Shown here in pieces: positions 52,131 through 59,967 of a DNA stretch of 64,000 bases; position 1 is the stretch's first letter, and each line of letters begins with the position of its first letter. The stretch comes from FEN-1191 sp036490715 (lineage in GTDB: Bacteria; Pseudomonadota; Gammaproteobacteria; Steroidobacterales; Steroidobacteraceae). The notes under the pieces were generated by a model, which saw only the letters and a program-made list of their open reading frames with translations, was not told the DNA's origin and did not search any database. The position numbers and the translations under genes are program-made. The stretch is taken from NCBI GenBank assembly GCA_036490715.1, contig DASXDL010000026.1, positions 1-64,000 on the forward strand. The letters run 5' to 3'.

Positions 52131-53804
52131 TTACGGCGCATGCTCCGGCAGCGTCGGGATCGCCGGCAGCAGCGCCGTGATCGACTGACGGAACTGCGCC
52201 AGCGGACCGTTGACCGGCATTGTGTCCGCGGTCTCGTCCGGCGCCCCGGCCAGCCCGGTCTGGGTGGATTCCGCCAGCGCGATCTCCTGCTGCAACCAGG
52301 CATTGATCTGCCGCTGCCAGCCACCCAGTGCGGTCCCGCGACGAGTCGAGCGGTAGTCGAAGCGCTGGATCCGACAGCGACCGGGGGCCACCGGGATGAC
52401 CTGCAGAACCAGCGCGGCGTCGCGCCGCACTTCGATCAGCTGATTGGGCGGCAGGAACTGGCGCTGCGCCAGCGGCGCTTCCAGCCAGCGCTCCACGATC
52501 AGCTTCCAGTCGGCGGCTACTTCGACCCGATGCATGCCGGCCGGCAGTAGCCGCTCGAATGCATCCCAGTCGACCTCCTGCACTACGCCCTCGCCCGCGA
52601 GTGCCGCTGGGGCGATGGCACGCGCGGTGGCGGCCCGAACCAGAATCAACTGCCCCCACTGCGTCAGTTCCAGCGCGCTCAGATCCCCCGGCGTATCGCC
52701 ATCCACCAGCCGTCCGTCCAGCCGATAGGTCAGGCTGTGCGAGGCACAGTGGATTGCACCATCAAAGTGGCCGCTGCGCGCGATCACCAGCGCATGCGGC
52801 CGGCGGCGGCAGGCATTGCGAAACGCCCGCAGGCGCGCGCGCTCATCGCGTACCACCATGGCGCGCTCGGTGGCCAGATCGCCGCCGAGAAAATCCCCAA
52901 GCTCGGGCAATTCGGCATTGTGACCGAGCAACTGCCACGCCGGACGCAGCAGTCGTTCGCGCTCGGCGCCCAACAGCGCGGCGTTGGAGTACGCCCAGGC
53001 CGGCAGGCGTGCACCTGACACTCCCGGGGGATGCACGAGCGGAATCAGGCCGGGATGCGGCGCACCCTCGGGCGCCGGCTCCGGCAGCACCACGGCGACC
53101 GGGCGGTCCTGCTCGAGCGCCACCGACTCGCCAGCGGCATCGGCAACGGCGGCGCCAAATTGCCCCGGAAACACTGAGCGCAGATAGGCCAGTGAACGCT
53201 GGCGGAAGGCCGGGCGGTCAATACTGGCCTCGCTCTGAAATGCGATGTTCTGCCACAGGATTTCAAGCACGCCGATCAACCCAAGGCCGACGCCGTCGGC
53301 GTCCAGATGGCGGGCGCCGCGCTCGGCGATCAGCCGCTCGATCAGCTCGCGTACCAGCGCGGCAAACTCCTCGTCCTTCTTGCCGCAGATATCGTAGTAC
53401 TCCTGGCGCGAGCTGGCCTCGCCCCAGAACGAGTACCACACCGAAACCTTGCGCGGGCTGGCGATATCGGCGTCCAGGTATAGATCCACCAGCAACTCCA
53501 GTGCCCGCACCGGTGCATGCCGCAGCTGCGACACCGGCCGCAATACCCGCTCCTCGAACTCGGTCGCCAGGTACTCGAGCGATGCCACTAGCATCGCCGC
53601 CTTGGAATCGAAGTAGAAGCGCACGATGCCCGGCGACAAATCGGCGATCGCGACCACCTTCTCGACCGTGGTACGCGATGGTCCGTGGATGTGCAGCGCC
53701 GAAATGCAGGCGTCGATCAGGCGTTGGCGCTGGCGGCTGCGGGTGGCGCGGCCGTGCGCGGCGCCGGCATCTTTCGACGAATTCGTCGGTCGCGGTCGTG
53801 ACAC
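52131..53804 (-). CDS. TetR-family regulator fused to a catalytically dead Rieske oxygenase domain
   Basis: This 557-residue fusion has a TetR/BetI-like helix-turn-helix at 24-72 (TTVEKVVAIADLSPGIVRFYF) and a TetR ligand/dimer domain to about 215. A Pro-rich linker follows, and from LPAWAY (267-272) onward there is a region homologous to the neighbouring Rieske enzyme. There C332 and C353/H356 of the Rieske site remain, but R334 replaces the first His. All three mononuclear iron ligands are lost (L445, F450 and I508 or E507 at those places), though DWK (432-434) and PG-C-I are kept. It starts at GTG 53804. The second half is probably a sensor for the oxygenase substrate or product. This is inference; the degeneration is directly visible. 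Confidence 0.85.
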   Translation of the reverse strand: MSRPRPTNSSKDAGAAHGRATRSRQRQRLIDACISALHIHGPSRTTVEKVVAIADLSPGIVRFYFDSKAAMLVASLEYLATEFEERVLRPVSQLRHAPVRALELLVDLYLDADIASPRKVSVWYSFWGEASSRQEYYDICGKKDEEFAALVRELIERLIAERGARHLDADGVGLGLIGVLEILWQNIAFQSEASIDRPAFRQRSLAYLRSVFPGQFGAAVADAAGESVALEQDRPVAVVLPEPAPEGAPHPGLIPLVHPPGVSGARLPAWAYSNAALLGAERERLLRPAWQLLGHNAELPELGDFLGGDLATERAMVVRDERARLRAFRNACRRRPHALVIARSGHFDGAIHCASHSLTYRLDGRLVDGDTPGDLSALELTQWGQLILVRAATARAIAPAALAGEGVVQEVDWDAFERLLPAGMHRVEVAADWKLIVERWLEAPLAQRQFLPPNQLIEVRRDAALVLQVIPVAPGRCRIQRFDYRSTRRGTALGGWQRQINAWLQQEIALAESTQTGLAGAPDETADTMPVNGPLAQFRQSITALLPAIPTLPEHAP

Positions 53805-53857
53805 CGGTGTAGTTTATCGCGCACAATAGTCCACAGGGGTAGATTCCTGCGCGACTG

Positions 53858-54748
53858 ATGAAACTGCTCGACCGCCCGGGCCGCTGGCTCATCATCCTGC
53901 CGCCGCTGCTGTTCCTGCTGATCTTCTTCCTGATCCCGTTTGCGTTCGCCTTCAAGATCAGCTTCGCCGATGCCGCACCGCACGTGCCGCCGTTCACCGA
54001 CGTCTTTAGCCGCAGTGCCGATCAGCACCTGCATCTGCAAATCAGTCTGGCCAACTATCAGTACCTGTTCACCGACGACGTCTACGGGGTGGCGTATCTA
54101 TACTCGCTCAAGACCGCGTTCTTCTCGACGCTGATCTGCCTCGCCTTGGGATACCCGATGGCGTATGCGATCGCGCGTGCGTCCAAGTCGACGCAGAACG
54201 TGCTGCTGCTGATCATCATCCTGCCGTTCTGGACCTCGTTTCTGTTACGTGTCTACGCGCTCGAAGGGATCATCCGCGACAACGGGCTGCTGAACACGCT
54301 GCTGCTGCACCTGGGTTTGATCCACGAGCCGCTGCGCATCATGCGCACGACGCTGGCAGTGTATTTGGGCATCATCTACTCGTATCTGCCCTTCATGGTG
54401 CTGCCGCTGTTCGCGACGCTTGAAAAGCTCGATCGCTCGTTGCTGGAAGCCGCCGCCGACCTCGGCAGTCCGCCGTGGAAGGTGTTCCTGGATGTCACGC
54501 TGCCATTGTCGATTCCAGGAGTCATCGCCGGCTCGATGCTGGTGTTCATTCCAGCGGTCGGCGAATTCGTGATTCCGTCGCTGCTCGGCGGCCCGGACAA
54601 TTTGATGATCGGGCGCGTGCTGTGGGATGAGTTCTTCGGCAATCATGACTGGCCGGTCGCCGCCGCGGTCGCGATCGCGTTTCTGCTGCTGCTGGCCGGG
54701 CCGATTGCGATCTATCAGTACTACAACGTCAAGCAGCTCGAGGCCTGA
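53858..54748 (+). CDS. PotB/PotH-like ABC permease
   Basis: This 296-residue inner-membrane permease of the polyamine/opine importer type has six hydrophobic segments (for example IILPPLLFLLIFFLIPFAFAF and LLLIIILPFWTSFLLRVYAL). The cytoplasmic EAA loop is LEAAADLGSPPWKVFLDVTLPLS. It is divergent from the TetR-pseudo-Rieske gene, 53 bases away, and followed after nine bases by the second permease. Its ATPase (43.9 kb) and binding protein (57.3 kb) are encoded nearby but separately. Confidence 0.9.
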   Translation: MKLLDRPGRWLIILPPLLFLLIFFLIPFAFAFKISFADAAPHVPPFTDVFSRSADQHLHLQISLANYQYLFTDDVYGVAYLYSLKTAFFSTLICLALGYPMAYAIARASKSTQNVLLLIIILPFWTSFLLRVYALEGIIRDNGLLNTLLLHLGLIHEPLRIMRTTLAVYLGIIYSYLPFMVLPLFATLEKLDRSLLEAAADLGSPPWKVFLDVTLPLSIPGVIAGSMLVFIPAVGEFVIPSLLGGPDNLMIGRVLWDEFFGNHDWPVAAAVAIAFLLLLAGPIAIYQYYNVKQLEA

Positions 54749-54757
54749 CCGGCCATC

Positions 54758-55588
54758 ATGGAACACCGCTACTCGCCGCTGCTGTTGACCGTGCTGTGCG
54801 TTGGAGTGGCGATTCTGTACCTGCCGATCCTGGTGCTGATCGCGTTCTCGTTCAATGCCTCGCCGCTGGTCAACGTCTGGGGCGGATTCTCCACTGCCTG
54901 GTATTTGCAGCTGTTGCACGACCGCCAGCTGCTGCAGGCGGCGCTGCTGTCGCTGGAAGTGGCGTTCACCGCTTCGACAGCCGCGGTCGTGCTGGGGACC
55001 ATGACCGCGATCGCACTGGTGCGGTTTTCGAAGTTCCGCGGGCGATTGCTGCTGACCGGCATGGTGAACGCGCCGCTGGTGATGCCCGAGATCATCACCG
55101 GCATCACTCAGCTGCTGCTGTTCGTATCGATGTTCCAGATGTTCTCGTGGCCTCACCGGGGGTTCACCACCATCGTCATATCGCACGTGGCCTTCTGCTG
55201 CGCCTATGTCACCATCACGGTGCAGTCACGGCTGCAGAGCGCCGACCGCTCGCTCGAGGAGGCGGCGATGGATCTGGGATCGGGGCCGGCTCGGGCCTTC
55301 ATCGAGATCACATTGCCGATCCTGGCACCGGCGATCCTGTCGAGCTGGCTGCTGAGCTTTACCTTGTCGCTCGACGATCTGGTGATCTCCAGCTTCGTCT
55401 CCGGGCCCGGCGCCAGTACGCTGCCGATGGTCATTTTCTCCAAGGTCAAGCTCGGAGTCAGTCCCGACGTCAACGCACTCGCAAGCCTGATCATCTGCGC
55501 AGTCGGCGTCGGCGTGATCATCGCCGGCTATATGATGCGGCGCGCCGACCAGCGCCGTGCATCGGAGATGCAGCTGGCCGAACGCTGA
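54758..55588 (+). CDS. PotC/PotI-like ABC permease
   Basis: This 276-residue permease pairs with the preceding gene. Hydrophobic segments include LLLTVLCVGVAILYLPILVLIAFSF, and the EAA loop is SLEEAAMDLGSGPARAFIEITLP. It ends FTLSLDDLVISSFVSGPGASTLP, as in PotI-like proteins. Substrates of the family are putrescine, spermidine, opines and some betaines. The island context favours a quaternary amine. It is convergent with the HD-domain gene, 15 bases away. Confidence 0.9.
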   Translation: MEHRYSPLLLTVLCVGVAILYLPILVLIAFSFNASPLVNVWGGFSTAWYLQLLHDRQLLQAALLSLEVAFTASTAAVVLGTMTAIALVRFSKFRGRLLLTGMVNAPLVMPEIITGITQLLLFVSMFQMFSWPHRGFTTIVISHVAFCCAYVTITVQSRLQSADRSLEEAAMDLGSGPARAFIEITLPILAPAILSSWLLSFTLSLDDLVISSFVSGPGASTLPMVIFSKVKLGVSPDVNALASLIICAVGVGVIIAGYMMRRADQRRASEMQLAER

Positions 55589-55603
55589 CGAGTGGGTGAT
55601 CCG

Positions 55604-56185
55604 CTATGCCGGCGCCGCAGTCAGGTAGCGCGGATCATGGGCCGCGCGCCCGAAGATACGGCGCACCAGCGGCTCGAACTCCGCCAGCGGCTTGCTCGGA
55701 TAGTCCGGATCGAACGACACCTGATCCCAGCGCTCGCAGAACGCAGCGCAGGCTGCATACCACGGGTGAGCGCGATGGCGATCGCGCGCGTTGCGATTGC
55801 CGCCGAGGTGATGCACGTAATAATAATTCTGGAACAGTCCGTGCTGTTCGACGATCCAGGCGACTTCCTCGCGCACGTAGGGGCGGATCACCGCAGCGGC
55901 GAATTCCGCATGGTTGTAGGGCGCTAGCTCATCGCCGATATCGTGAATCAGCGCTGCCAGAACCAGCTCGTCATCGGCGCCGTCGTTGGCGGCGCGCGTG
56001 GCGGCCTGCAGCGAATGACCCAGCCGGCTCACCGGGTAGCCTTCCAGCGAGTGATCGAGATGCCGCAGCGACTCCAGAATGCGATCTGCCAAGGCGAGTG
56101 CGTAGCGGCGCTCGGACCGATCCAGCAGCAGGTAGTCCTCGCGCGTGCCGTCCTGCATCCGACGAAAACTCACCATCTCGCTCAT
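55604..56185 (-). CDS. HD-domain mixed-valent diiron oxygenase-like protein (TmpB/PhnZ-like)
   Basis: This 193-residue HD-domain protein starts at ATG 56185, which overlaps the upstream stop as ATGA. The likely diiron ligands are all present (numbered from this start): H57 in GHSLQAATRA, H81-D82 in LIHDIGD, H92 in YNHAEF, H115 in QHGLFQ and D154 in ERWDQV. This set matches PhnZ and the family called phosphonate-degradation HD protein, in which TmpB cleaves a hydroxylated quaternary aminophosphonate to glycine betaine and phosphate. Pairing with a gamma-butyrobetaine-dioxygenase-like gene is the TmpA-TmpB arrangement. A plain phosphohydrolase role is the alternative. Confidence 0.72.
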   Translation of the reverse strand: MSEMVSFRRMQDGTREDYLLLDRSERRYALALADRILESLRHLDHSLEGYPVSRLGHSLQAATRAANDGADDELVLAALIHDIGDELAPYNHAEFAAAVIRPYVREEVAWIVEQHGLFQNYYYVHHLGGNRNARDRHRAHPWYAACAAFCERWDQVSFDPDYPSKPLAEFEPLVRRIFGRAAHDPRYLTAAPA

Positions 56186-57330
56186 AACGTGCACTCCTGC
56201 GATCCGGCCGCCCGCCGCCGCAGCACCCGATAGCGGCTGCGCGGACCGTCGATATCGATGTAACAGCCCTGCAGATGGCGCAGTCCTTCCGCCGGATCAA
56301 AGCCGGTGCGCCCATGCAGCAGACGCCGATTATCCATCATCAGCAGCTCGCCCGGCTGCAGCAGAAAGCGGATCTCGAACTGCGGCGAGCGCAGCAGATG
56401 ATCAAACGTCTGCCGGGCCCGGTAGTAGCGATCCAACGCCGCCGGCGGCTGCAGCGGCACAAAATCGAGCCGCGGGCTGAAATGGATCGCCTGCACGCGG
56501 CCGGCAGCATCCAGTTCAATTGGAGCCGCGCTTGCCACCAGCTCGGTGTCGGCATCGCGGTAGCGAAATCGCACCGCGGTATGCGCCAGCACGCCGAATG
56601 CCTCGGGATCGAGCTCGCGCAGTGCCGCCGCGGCCGCGAATCCATCCACCAGTGTCGACAGGCCGCCGGCGGTCTCATTGACCAGGCAGTGCAGCAGCTG
56701 CACTCCTGGCACCGGCCAGCGGTAGGGATTGTCAGTGTGCGCATCCAGCGGCACCGCGGTGTAGGCCAGATCGCTGGCCTGAGGCGTGGAGCGCACCTCG
56801 AACAGCTCGCCAAAGTTGGTCACGCGGACGAAGCCGAAGGTCGTTGCGACCCGCAGAATCGCTCTCGGCTCGGTCGGCACCTGCGAGAAGATGATGAAGC
56901 CATGCTCCAGGAATCGCGTCAGCCAGGCGAGGAGCTCCGGCTCCGACGCCGGATCACTCCAGCGGGCGGCGGCATCCAACTGCAAGTGCGCATCCCATGG
57001 TTTCGGCGCCGGCAGGTCGTGATCGCCGGGCGCCAATTGCGCCTCGGTCAGAAGCTCACGCTCGCAGACCTCGCCCTCATGCCCGTCGCTGAAGCGCAGC
57101 TGAAACCGCCCCGGCGCCGACTGCGACACCGCGCTGACCACCAGCCGCAAATCGAAGTCCGAGGGATCTTGCAGCCGCTGGCCGGTGCGAAGATCAAGCG
57201 TGGCAGCGTCCTGGCAGCGCTCGCGCAGCCACAGCGGATGCAGCGCATGCCGCCGTCCGTCGGCGTACTCGATCGACAGCTGATCGGCGGCGGTGATCAA
57301 CAGTCGGGCGCGCTCGATCCGCCTGACCAT
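56182..57330 (-). CDS. Gamma-butyrobetaine dioxygenase-family 2-oxoglutarate enzyme (BBOX/TmpA-like)
   Basis: This 382-residue Fe(II)/2-oxoglutarate oxygenase has an N-terminal GBBH-like domain (LHPLWLRERCQDAATLDLRTGQR, split here) and a TauD domain. Iron ligands are H198-x-D200 (DAHTDNP) and H339 (NRRLLHGRTGF). The C-terminal GCYIDIDGPRSRYRVL is a hallmark of gamma-butyrobetaine hydroxylases. Of the N-terminal zinc ligands (three Cys, one His in human BBOX1), only C39 and H84 appear kept. It could hydroxylate gamma-butyrobetaine to carnitine or, like TmpA, trimethylammonioethylphosphonate. The overlapping HD gene favours the second. It starts five bases after the binding-protein gene. Confidence 0.82.
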   Translation of the reverse strand: MVRRIERARLLITAADQLSIEYADGRRHALHPLWLRERCQDAATLDLRTGQRLQDPSDFDLRLVVSAVSQSAPGRFQLRFSDGHEGEVCERELLTEAQLAPGDHDLPAPKPWDAHLQLDAAARWSDPASEPELLAWLTRFLEHGFIIFSQVPTEPRAILRVATTFGFVRVTNFGELFEVRSTPQASDLAYTAVPLDAHTDNPYRWPVPGVQLLHCLVNETAGGLSTLVDGFAAAAALRELDPEAFGVLAHTAVRFRYRDADTELVASAAPIELDAAGRVQAIHFSPRLDFVPLQPPAALDRYYRARQTFDHLLRSPQFEIRFLLQPGELLMMDNRRLLHGRTGFDPAEGLRHLQGCYIDIDGPRSRYRVLRRRAAGSQECTL

Positions 57331-57335
57331 CGCCC

Positions 57336-58454
57336 TTACCTCGCGGTCTTGATCCGGGTCCAGGTACGCGTGCGCACGCGCTCCAGCGCCGGACTGACTT
57401 CGGCCGACTCGTACAGCCTGGCTTCGATCTCGGGGGTCGGATAGATCGCCGGATCCTTGAGGATCTCGGGGTCGACATACGGCGTTGCCGCCAGATTGTC
57501 GTTGGCGTAATGAATCTCGTTGGTGATCTCGGCGATGATCTTCGGCTCGAGGATGAAATTCAGGAATGCGTGCGCAGCCTTGGGGTGCGGCGCATCCGCC
57601 GGTATCAGCAGCGCGTCGTAAGAGCCATTGGCGCCCTCCTTCGGCACCGTGAACGCCAGATTCACGTCGATACCGGCCGCCTTGGCGCGCGCCCGCGCGG
57701 TCGCGTAGTCGCCGGACCAGGACATCGACAGGCAGAATTCCCGGTTGCCGAGCCCGTTCATGTACTCGGTGGAGTCGAATGCGCGGATGTAGGGTCGCAC
57801 CGACAGCAGCAGCTGCTCGGCGCGCTTGTAGTCTTCCGGGTTGGTCGAGTTCGGATTCAGATGCAGGTAGTTAAGCGCCAGCTGCAGCACGTCTTCGGCC
57901 TGGTCGAGGAACGACACGCCGCAGTCGGCAAAGCGCGCAATGATCTGCGGCTTGAAGATCATGTCGAGACTGTCCACCGGAGCGTCCGGCATGCGCGCGC
58001 GAATCATGTCAACGTTGTAGGCGAAGCCATTGACATGACGCAGGTACGGCATTGCGTACTGGTTGCCCGGGTCAGCGCTCGCCTCGACTGCCAGCACGTG
58101 CGGATGCAGATTCTTCCAATTCGGCAGCTGGCTGCGGTCGAGCTTCTGATAGATGCCGGCCTTGATCTGCCGACTGAAGAAGTCGGTCGACGTGCTCACA
58201 ACGTCATAGCCGGAGTCCCCAGCCATCATCTTGGCTTCCAGCGTCTCATCGGCATCGTAGGTGTCGTAAACGACACGGATGCCGGTGGCAGCTTCGAATT
58301 TGGCCAGCGTATCCTTGCCGATGTAGTCGGCCCAGTTATAGATGTTGACGACGTGTTGGTCGGCCGCTTTGTGGCCGGATCCACAGCCGGCCGCCGCAAT
58401 CAACGCCGTCGCCAGCACCGCGGCGCGCGCTGCACTGCAGCCGCGGCACGCCAT
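57336..58454 (-). CDS. PotF/PotD-like periplasmic binding lipoprotein
   Basis: This 372-residue substrate-binding protein has a lipoprotein signal (ATALIAAAGCGSG, Cys near 24) and a family 1 binding-protein fold (HVVNIYNWADYIGKDTL, YDADETLEAKMMAGDSGYDVV, AEDVLQLALNYLHLNPNS). NIYNWADYI is typical of PotF/PotD. It delivers the substrate to the two permeases at 53.9-55.6 kb and the ATPase at 43.9 kb. It lies between a PatD-like dehydrogenase (three bases upstream) and the dioxygenase gene, so binding and catabolism are cotranscribed. Confidence 0.9.
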   Translation of the reverse strand: MACRGCSAARAAVLATALIAAAGCGSGHKAADQHVVNIYNWADYIGKDTLAKFEAATGIRVVYDTYDADETLEAKMMAGDSGYDVVSTSTDFFSRQIKAGIYQKLDRSQLPNWKNLHPHVLAVEASADPGNQYAMPYLRHVNGFAYNVDMIRARMPDAPVDSLDMIFKPQIIARFADCGVSFLDQAEDVLQLALNYLHLNPNSTNPEDYKRAEQLLLSVRPYIRAFDSTEYMNGLGNREFCLSMSWSGDYATARARAKAAGIDVNLAFTVPKEGANGSYDALLIPADAPHPKAAHAFLNFILEPKIIAEITNEIHYANDNLAATPYVDPEILKDPAIYPTPEIEARLYESAEVSPALERVRTRTWTRIKTAR

Positions 58455-58457
58455 CGA

Positions 58458-59882
58458 CTAGAGCCTCACCATCACGTGGCGTGGGATGCTGTAGTCCTCG
58501 AGCGCGTAGACCGACAGGTCCTTGCCATAGCCGGAGCGCTTGAAACCACCGTGCGGCATCTCGCTCACACCGGCAAAGTGAGTATTTATCCAGGTGCAGC
58601 CGTACTGCAGACGGGCGGCAACCTGCATCGCGCGCGAGATATCGCGCGTCCACACGGAGGAGGACAAGCCGTACTCGGAATCGTTGGCCCAGCGAATAGC
58701 CTCGTCGACGTCGCCGAAGCGCGTGACCGAGACCACCGGCCCAAATACCTCGCTCTGCACGATTTCATCGCCCTGGCGCGCACCCACGACGACCGTGGGC
58801 TCGTAGAAAAAGCCATCGCCGGCACGCGGCTTGCCGCCCGTGGTGACGCTGATGTGAGGCTGCGAGGCCGCCCGGCTGACGAATCCGGCCACGCGCTCGC
58901 GTTGAGCTCGCGATATCAGCGGCCCCATTTCGACACCAGCCTCCTGCTGACGCCCGACCTTGATGCCACTGACCGCACCGCTCAGGTCCGCCACCAGCCG
59001 CTCGTAGATGCCCGACCCGACGTACAGGCGGCACGCCGCCGTGCAGTCCTGGCCAGCGTTGTAGTAGCCGAAGCTGCGGATGCCCGACACCACTTCGCTG
59101 ACGTCGGCATCGTCAAATACGATCACCGGCGCCTTGCCACCCAGCTCCAGGTGGGTGCGCTTGAGATTGCCGGCCGCCGCCGCCAGGATCCTCTGCCCGG
59201 TTGCCACCGAACCGGTCAGCGATACCATCCGCACCCGTGGGTGCGCCACCAGCGTGCTGCCGACCGGCTCGCCGCGACCGCAGATGACGTTGACCACACC
59301 GGGCGGCAGCAACTCGGCCAGCAGCTCGGCCAGCATCAACGTCGTCAGTGGCGTCAGCTCGGACGGCTTGATGACCACGGTATTGCCAGCCGCAATCGCC
59401 GGACCGAGCTTCCAGGCCGCCATCATCAGCGGATAATTCCACGGCGCAATCGATCCGACCACGCCAACGGGATCACGGCGCACGAAACTGGTATGCCCGG
59501 GGAGGTATTCAGCCGCCACTGGGCCGTGCTGGCTGCGCACCGCACCGGCAAAGAAGCGGAACACGTCCGAGATCGCCGGCAGTTCATCATTGAGCGCGGC
59601 AGTGAGCGGCTTGCCGGTATTGCGCGATTCCAACGCCGCGTAGTCCTGCGCCTGCGTGTCGATACGATCGGCGATCCGAAGCAGCAGCGCTGCCCGATCC
59701 TTCGGCGCGGTCTGTGCCCAGCCCTCGAACGCCTGTTCGGCCGCGGCCACCGCTGCATCGACCTGCTGCACACTCGCACCCGGCACGTTGGCGATGACCG
59801 CGCCGGTGGCCGCATCGCGCACCTCATCCGCCGCCGTCTCGCCCGTGACCAGCCGACCGCCGATCAACATCTGCGTCTGCAT
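58458..59882 (-). CDS. PatD-like aminobutyraldehyde/trimethylaminobutyraldehyde dehydrogenase
   Basis: This 474-residue NAD-dependent aldehyde dehydrogenase has the catalytic Glu in HLELGGKAPVIVF and the catalytic Cys in NAGQDCTAACR. The C-terminal stretch INTHFAGVSEMPHGGFKRSG, then YALEDYSIPRHVM, is characteristic of gamma-aminobutyraldehyde dehydrogenases (PatD) and close to trimethylaminobutyraldehyde and betaine aldehyde dehydrogenases. It is the first gene of a four-gene operon with a PotF-like protein, a BBOX-like oxygenase and an HD oxygenase. It could oxidise 4-trimethylaminobutyraldehyde or betaine aldehyde. The exact aldehyde is not determinable. Confidence 0.87.
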   Translation of the reverse strand: MQTQMLIGGRLVTGETAADEVRDAATGAVIANVPGASVQQVDAAVAAAEQAFEGWAQTAPKDRAALLLRIADRIDTQAQDYAALESRNTGKPLTAALNDELPAISDVFRFFAGAVRSQHGPVAAEYLPGHTSFVRRDPVGVVGSIAPWNYPLMMAAWKLGPAIAAGNTVVIKPSELTPLTTLMLAELLAELLPPGVVNVICGRGEPVGSTLVAHPRVRMVSLTGSVATGQRILAAAAGNLKRTHLELGGKAPVIVFDDADVSEVVSGIRSFGYYNAGQDCTAACRLYVGSGIYERLVADLSGAVSGIKVGRQQEAGVEMGPLISRAQRERVAGFVSRAASQPHISVTTGGKPRAGDGFFYEPTVVVGARQGDEIVQSEVFGPVVSVTRFGDVDEAIRWANDSEYGLSSSVWTRDISRAMQVAARLQYGCTWINTHFAGVSEMPHGGFKRSGYGKDLSVYALEDYSIPRHVMVRL

Positions 59883-59921
59883 ACGTTCCCTCCCCCGCGA
59901 CTTGCCGCAGTGTGGCGCATC

Positions 59922-59945
59922 ATTATATTATTGACCTCATAATAT
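59922..59945. promoter_or_regulatory. Divergent promoter/operator between ALDH operon and BKACE operon
   Basis: A perfect inverted repeat ATATTAT (59925-59931) and ATAATAT (59939-59945), with a seven-base spacer, lies in the 85-base gap. The minus strand reads TATAAT at 59927-59922, a perfect -10 for the aldehyde dehydrogenase operon. CATAAT (59938-59943) could serve the BKACE operon. Both -10 elements overlap the palindrome, so one regulator could control both directions. The regulator is not identified. Confidence 0.5.
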
Positions 59946-59967
59946 TTACCACCGCCGGTTAATAGCC

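Noticed and set aside
57510..59942. An 810-codon open frame on the plus strand across the binding-protein and aldehyde dehydrogenase genes
   Set aside because: It is antisense to two genes with clear family motifs. GC-rich codon use keeps the mirror frame open, and its translation has no domain-like pattern.
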